A stretch of DNA of 64,000 bases from an uncultured Bacteroidota bacterium (lineage in GTDB: Bacteria; Bacteroidota; Bacteroidia; Bacteroidales; P3): positions 36,910 through 100,909 of the forward strand of contig CADALO010000010.1 of the NCBI GenBank assembly GCA_902788805.1. The letters run 5' to 3'. The notes beneath the pieces were generated by a model. That model had not been told where the DNA came from. It worked only from the letters and a program-made list of their open reading frames with translations, and made no database searches. This document shows positions 60,846 through 64,000 of this stretch, piece after piece; the first letter of the stretch is position 1, and each line of letters starts with the position of its first letter. The translations under genes were made by a program, and so were the position numbers.

Positions 60846-60980
60846 ATTTTTGCCCTGTCTCAACCCTCTGATTTATAGGTACCAAATTCTTACCAAATTT
60901 TACCCAAACTCTTATCAAAGTTTTACCAAAGTCTACCTTCGTGAACTTTAATAGGTTTTTAGTCAGTGTTTTATAAGGCT
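60846..60980. repeat. 11-bp inverted tandem array, copy G
   Basis: A TTTTTGCCCTGTCTCAACCC-CTGATTT leader precedes 11-bp units TACCAAATTCT, TACCAAATTTT, ACCCAAACTCT, TATCAAAGTTT and TACCAAAGTCT. The inverted half is degenerate (TAGGTTTTTAG, GTTTTATAAGG). A TTAAATTTTAA palindrome lies just upstream at about 60812. It occupies the 522-bp gap between the divergent rsfS and aldo/keto reductase genes. Confidence 0.8.
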
Positions 60981-61228
60981 AAAATTTAGCTCAAAAATAG
61001 TGTCTTTGTGAGGTGTTGATTTTTGGAGTATTGACAATCAGTAAGTTGTAAATGTTAAAATTTTTTTGAGAATAAAACGATATTTTAACAATTGTTTTAT
61101 GCTTTTTCCGAGGGTGAGGAGGACGGTTAAAAGCAGTCATTTTTCGGCGGACGGGCAATAAAAGTCGTGTTTGTGACGTTAAGGATGTTGAATTTGATGG
61201 CGAAATAGTTGAATTAAATTATCATATT

Positions 61229-62449
61229 ATGAAGAAACATTTACTCTCAGCTTTGATGCTCTGTGTCGCATTGGCCGTGGTTGGCTGCGGACAGCGGAAG
61301 AAGGAAACCCTTATGAAATACCGTCCGCTGGGCAACACCGGCTTGATGGTCAGTGAAATCAGTATCGGCTGCGGTGGCTTTGAGAAGCTCGACAGCGCCG
61401 CATCGCTCGAGCTTATGACTATGGCGCTCGACAGCGGTATGAACTACATCGATATCTATGACGCCAACCCCAAGACGCGTTCCAACATCGGCTACGCCCT
61501 TCAGGGCCGTCGCGACGAGATGATCATCCAGGGGCATATCGGCACCATCTTCAAGGACGGGCAGCACACCCGCACCCGCGATGTCGAGGAGGCTCGCCAG
61601 GGTTTTGAGGACCTGCTTGAGCGTCTGGGCACCGACCATATCGAGGTGGGTATGATTCATATCACCGACAGCCACGAAGAGTGGGACGAGCTGGACGGCA
61701 GCCCCTTCCTCGAATATGTGTTCCAGCTGAAGAAAGAGGGCAAAATCAAGCATATAGGTGTCAGCAGCCACAATGCCGAAGTTGCGCTGCGTGCCGCCAA
61801 GAGTGGCTGGATCGAGGTCATTATGTTCTCGCTCAATCCTGCTTTCGACCGTCTGCGCGGCGGTGCTATTCCTTGGGACAAGGGTGCAATGGAAAACCTG
61901 CAGGCAGGCATCGATCCCGTCCGCGTGGAACTCTATGACTACTGCGCTACGCACAATATCGGTGTCACCGTGATGAAGACCTTTGGCGGCGGCGGTCGTC
62001 TGCTCGACCCCAAGGCATCGCCACTCGGTGTGGCTTACACTCCCGAGCAGTGCATCGCCTACTGCCTTGCCAAACCTTGCATCAGCACCTGCATCCTCGG
62101 CATCGACAACCTTGATGAGCTGAAGACCGACCTCCATTGGCTCCACGCTACCGAGGCCGAGAAAGACTATACCAACGTTGGCCCGCGTGCCGATGCCGAC
62201 AAAGGAGGCGACTGTACCTACTGCAACCACTGCTCGCCCTGCACGCAAGGCATACCTATCGCCATAGTCAACGAGTTGCTTGACAAGGCCGAGCGCGACG
62301 GTATGACCCCCGAACTGCAAGCCCAATACGACGCCCTGCCGCACCACGCCGGCGAATGCACCCACTGCGGTGCCTGCCTGAGCCGTTGTCCTTTCGGTGT
62401 GGACATCCCCACGCAGATGGACAAAGCCAAAGAGGTGTTCGGGAAATAA
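61229..62449 (+). CDS. Fe-S aldo/keto reductase-like lipoprotein lacking the catalytic Tyr
   Basis: This 406-residue protein has a lipoprotein signal (lipobox VVGC near residue 20), an AKR barrel (about 34-320; YRPLGNTGLMVSEISIGCGGF) and a C-terminal ferredoxin-like domain with CTYCNHCSPC and CTHCGACLSRCPFG, enough for two [4Fe-4S] clusters. The normal D-x4-Y active-site segment reads D-I-Y-D-A-N-P, so the catalytic Tyr is replaced by Asn. This suggests a non-classical redox or structural role. Export of an Fe-S AKR is unusual. The serine hydrolase gene follows after 30 bases. Confidence 0.85.
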   Translation: MKKHLLSALMLCVALAVVGCGQRKKETLMKYRPLGNTGLMVSEISIGCGGFEKLDSAASLELMTMALDSGMNYIDIYDANPKTRSNIGYALQGRRDEMIIQGHIGTIFKDGQHTRTRDVEEARQGFEDLLERLGTDHIEVGMIHITDSHEEWDELDGSPFLEYVFQLKKEGKIKHIGVSSHNAEVALRAAKSGWIEVIMFSLNPAFDRLRGGAIPWDKGAMENLQAGIDPVRVELYDYCATHNIGVTVMKTFGGGGRLLDPKASPLGVAYTPEQCIAYCLAKPCISTCILGIDNLDELKTDLHWLHATEAEKDYTNVGPRADADKGGDCTYCNHCSPCTQGIPIAIVNELLDKAERDGMTPELQAQYDALPHHAGECTHCGACLSRCPFGVDIPTQMDKAKEVFGK

Positions 62450-62479
62450 ATCAGTATTTAAAGAACCATAACCAAATAA

Positions 62480-63658
62480 ATGAAAACAAAGCTAATACCT
62501 ATTGTTGTCGCCCTTTGTGCATTGACAGCGTCATCGTGCTCCATTGTGAAGGGGTTGAGAACTGACGGCAAGAACGGACCGAACATCTTCAGCTTCGAGT
62601 ATCAGGAACACGACACCATCGCCAATGGCGAAGTCGTTTTCCACTTTCCTGTCGCACAAAAGCAAGCCGACTGGATTGACACTGCGCACTTCTTTCATAA
62701 GGCACATCCTTGCGAACCAATGACCTTCGGGGAGGCGTTCACCAAGGAAAGCCAGACGCAGGGAATCGTCATCATCCACAACGACAGCATTGTATATGAG
62801 CGCTACTGGGGCGACTTCTCGGCCGACCGTATGGCTACAATCTTCTCCATTTCAAAATCTGTCACGTCGCTCCTGTGCGGCATCGCCGTCGACGACGGCT
62901 ACATCCACAGCATCGACGACCCTGTTACCGATTACCTGCCGGAGTTGAAGAAGAAAGACCCTATGTGGCAGAAACTGACCATACGTCACCTGCTGGATAT
63001 GCGGAGCTGCCTGGATTTCGACGATACCTATGAGTTCACCTCGCTTAAGGACCTGAAGATGATCAACGCGATGGCGAGGCTGAACTATGGAGACGACATA
63101 ATGCGGCAAATCCGCGGGATGAAGTTCCGTTGTGAGCCCGGCACCGAGTTCCGCTACGAGAGTATGACGTCGGCCATTCTCGGCGCTGTCATCGAGCGCG
63201 CCTCGGACAAGCGGTATGCCGACTACCTCAGCGAGCGGGTGTGGAAGCCCCTAGGTATGGAGCATCAGGCGTTGGTTAACATCGACAGCCGCAAGCACGA
63301 TTTCGCACACTGTTTCGGCGGCATCACGCTCACCATCAAAGACCTTGCCAAAATCGGCCGCCTTTACCTCAATAATGGAATGTGGAATGGCAGCCGCATA
63401 GTGAGCGAGGATTGGGTGCGCCAAACCGCCGACTGCGACACCAGCTATCACGGTTACCATTTCAACTGGTACAACATCAACTACGAAGGCTACGATCGCC
63501 CACAATATTCCGGCTACTACGCCCTTGGCATCTGTGAGCAGGTCCTCTACGTCAACCCACACAAGAACCTTGTCATCGTGCGCATCGGCCGGAGCAACAG
63601 CGGCCCTACAAGAATACCTGTGCTGTTTGAGCAGCTAAGCGAACAATGGCAAGAATAA
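62480..63658 (+). CDS. Serine hydrolase lipoprotein (class C beta-lactamase fold)
   Basis: This 392-residue protein has a lipoprotein signal (lipobox ASSC, Cys20). The beta-lactamase-related domain has S123-I-S-K126 and the Y-x-S/N-type motif RYESMTS. Blocks HLLDMRSCLDFDD and FGGITLTIKDLAKIGRLYLNNG are typical of class C-like esterases and peptidases. It is more likely an esterase or D-amino-acid peptidase than a true beta-lactamase. It is probably co-transcribed with the AKR lipoprotein and ends at the hairpin at 63706. Confidence 0.88.
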   Translation: MKTKLIPIVVALCALTASSCSIVKGLRTDGKNGPNIFSFEYQEHDTIANGEVVFHFPVAQKQADWIDTAHFFHKAHPCEPMTFGEAFTKESQTQGIVIIHNDSIVYERYWGDFSADRMATIFSISKSVTSLLCGIAVDDGYIHSIDDPVTDYLPELKKKDPMWQKLTIRHLLDMRSCLDFDDTYEFTSLKDLKMINAMARLNYGDDIMRQIRGMKFRCEPGTEFRYESMTSAILGAVIERASDKRYADYLSERVWKPLGMEHQALVNIDSRKHDFAHCFGGITLTIKDLAKIGRLYLNNGMWNGSRIVSEDWVRQTADCDTSYHGYHFNWYNINYEGYDRPQYSGYYALGICEQVLYVNPHKNLVIVRIGRSNSGPTRIPVLFEQLSEQWQE

Positions 63659-63705
63659 GGTAAAATGCAAGTCACTAAGGCATAATTTGGATAATTTCGA
63701 TACGA

Positions 63706-63736
63706 CTTGAACCGCCATCCGTCAGGGTGGCGGTTT
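63706..63736 (+). terminator. Terminator of the AKR/serine hydrolase unit
   Basis: AACCGCCA and TGGCGGTT form an 8-bp perfect stem around TCCGTCAGGG, followed by TCTAT. The T-run is weak. Confidence 0.7.
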
Positions 63737-63895
63737 CTATAGCTACAACGGAATAAATGCAATGTTAAAATATGTTAATTTCAACCCTATTTTCTTCCTC
63801 TTGTAGATTTTTGCGACGAAAAGGTGTTATTTAATGGTAAAAGGTGTTACAAAGTCACTAATCAAGACAAACAAAACAAATCAAACAAAACAAAT

Positions 63896-64000
63896 ATGAA
63901 GTTTACAATATATTAGTCTCATCCAAGAGTGCGCCGTTGAATGGGACTATAAACAAGGAAAGGTGCCTTGTGGAGGGAGACTGCTACCGCCGTAGGAAAG
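63896..64000 (+). ncRNA. Possible structured leader RNA, cut by the window end
   Basis: ATGAAGTTTACAATATATTAG at 63896 encodes only MKFTIY. It is followed by GTCTCAT...ATGGGAC (stem with one G-U pair), then ACAAGG-AAAGGTG-CCTTGT (perfect 6-bp stem), then a GGAGGGAGACTGCTACCGCCG stretch running off the edge. Purine-rich loops between short stems look like a cis-regulatory or structured RNA. I do not recognise a known class. Confidence 0.35.

Noticed and set aside
1..64000. tRNA, rRNA, integrase or prophage
   Set aside because: No cloverleaf, rRNA segment or integrase was seen. The single crAss001_48-like gene alone does not make a prophage.

Overview
This window looks like a chromosomal segment of an uncultured, host-associated Bacteroidales (Bacteroidota). 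The evidence is the promoter style (TTTG, 19-21 bp, TAnnTTTG), two proteins with type IX secretion C-terminal sorting domains (one a gingipain-like C25 protease), TonB-dependent receptors with carboxypeptidase-regulatory domains, a GlsA/GlsB-like glycine-lipid pair, and Bacteroidales gene orders (rpmG-DUF4295-ftsY-rimO, purH-mreB, rsfS-ftsH-LUD-cdsA-psd). Base composition is near 50% GC in genes, and intergenic DNA is much more AT-rich. I see no tRNA, rRNA, CRISPR array, integrase or transposase.

Layout. 1-6.2 kb (minus): a T9SS surface protein, then rpmF, DUF177, rimO, ftsY, DUF4295 and rpmG, with no rpmB next to rpmG. 6.3-11.8 kb (plus): a small heat-shock gene behind twin palindromes, then an operon of two lipid acyltransferases, ysxC and a PBP4-type peptidase. 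11.8-17.4 kb (minus): a HepT/MntA toxin-antitoxin pair directly behind mreB, then purH, a thioesterase and phosphofructokinase. 17.6-27 kb (plus): alcohol dehydrogenase, a beta-CASP nuclease, CstA, a YD-repeat-like protein, then a run of small redox and accessory genes. 27-44 kb: an envelope protein, an ABC transporter with a YtrA-type GntR regulator and an outer-membrane receptor, a probable metal-uptake pair (His/Cys-rich protein plus TonB receptor), ileS and a beta-helix protein. 44.2-47.4 kb (minus): a Sau3AI/MutH-type restriction-modification pair. 48.6-60.7 kb (minus): an FKBP lipoprotein, an arginine-decarboxylase-like enzyme, the C25 protease, and the rluA-like/psd/cdsA/LUD/ftsH/rsfS operon. 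61.2-63.7 kb (plus): an Fe-S aldo/keto reductase lipoprotein and a serine hydrolase lipoprotein. A possible structured RNA leader runs off the right edge.

The most unusual content is non-coding. Many intergenic gaps carry inverted arrays of short tandem repeats. At least seven loci (about 7.3, 15.8, 28.8, 34.1, 38.8, 47.9 and 60.9 kb) have tandem units of mostly 11 bp followed by the same unit in inverted orientation. The unit sequence differs between loci but is homogeneous within a locus. Several share a TTTTGCC...CTGATTT-like leader, and two share an exact 14-bp flank abutting arrays of unrelated units. Related arrays with 6-bp or 9-bp periods lie inside operons (ABC transporter, ftsH-cdsA). 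One palindrome of this style appears to sit in frame inside ileS, and one hexamer array encodes the C-terminal tail of FtsH. I know of no description of such a family, but I could not search. These repeats, rather than any protein cassette, are my candidate for an undescribed system.
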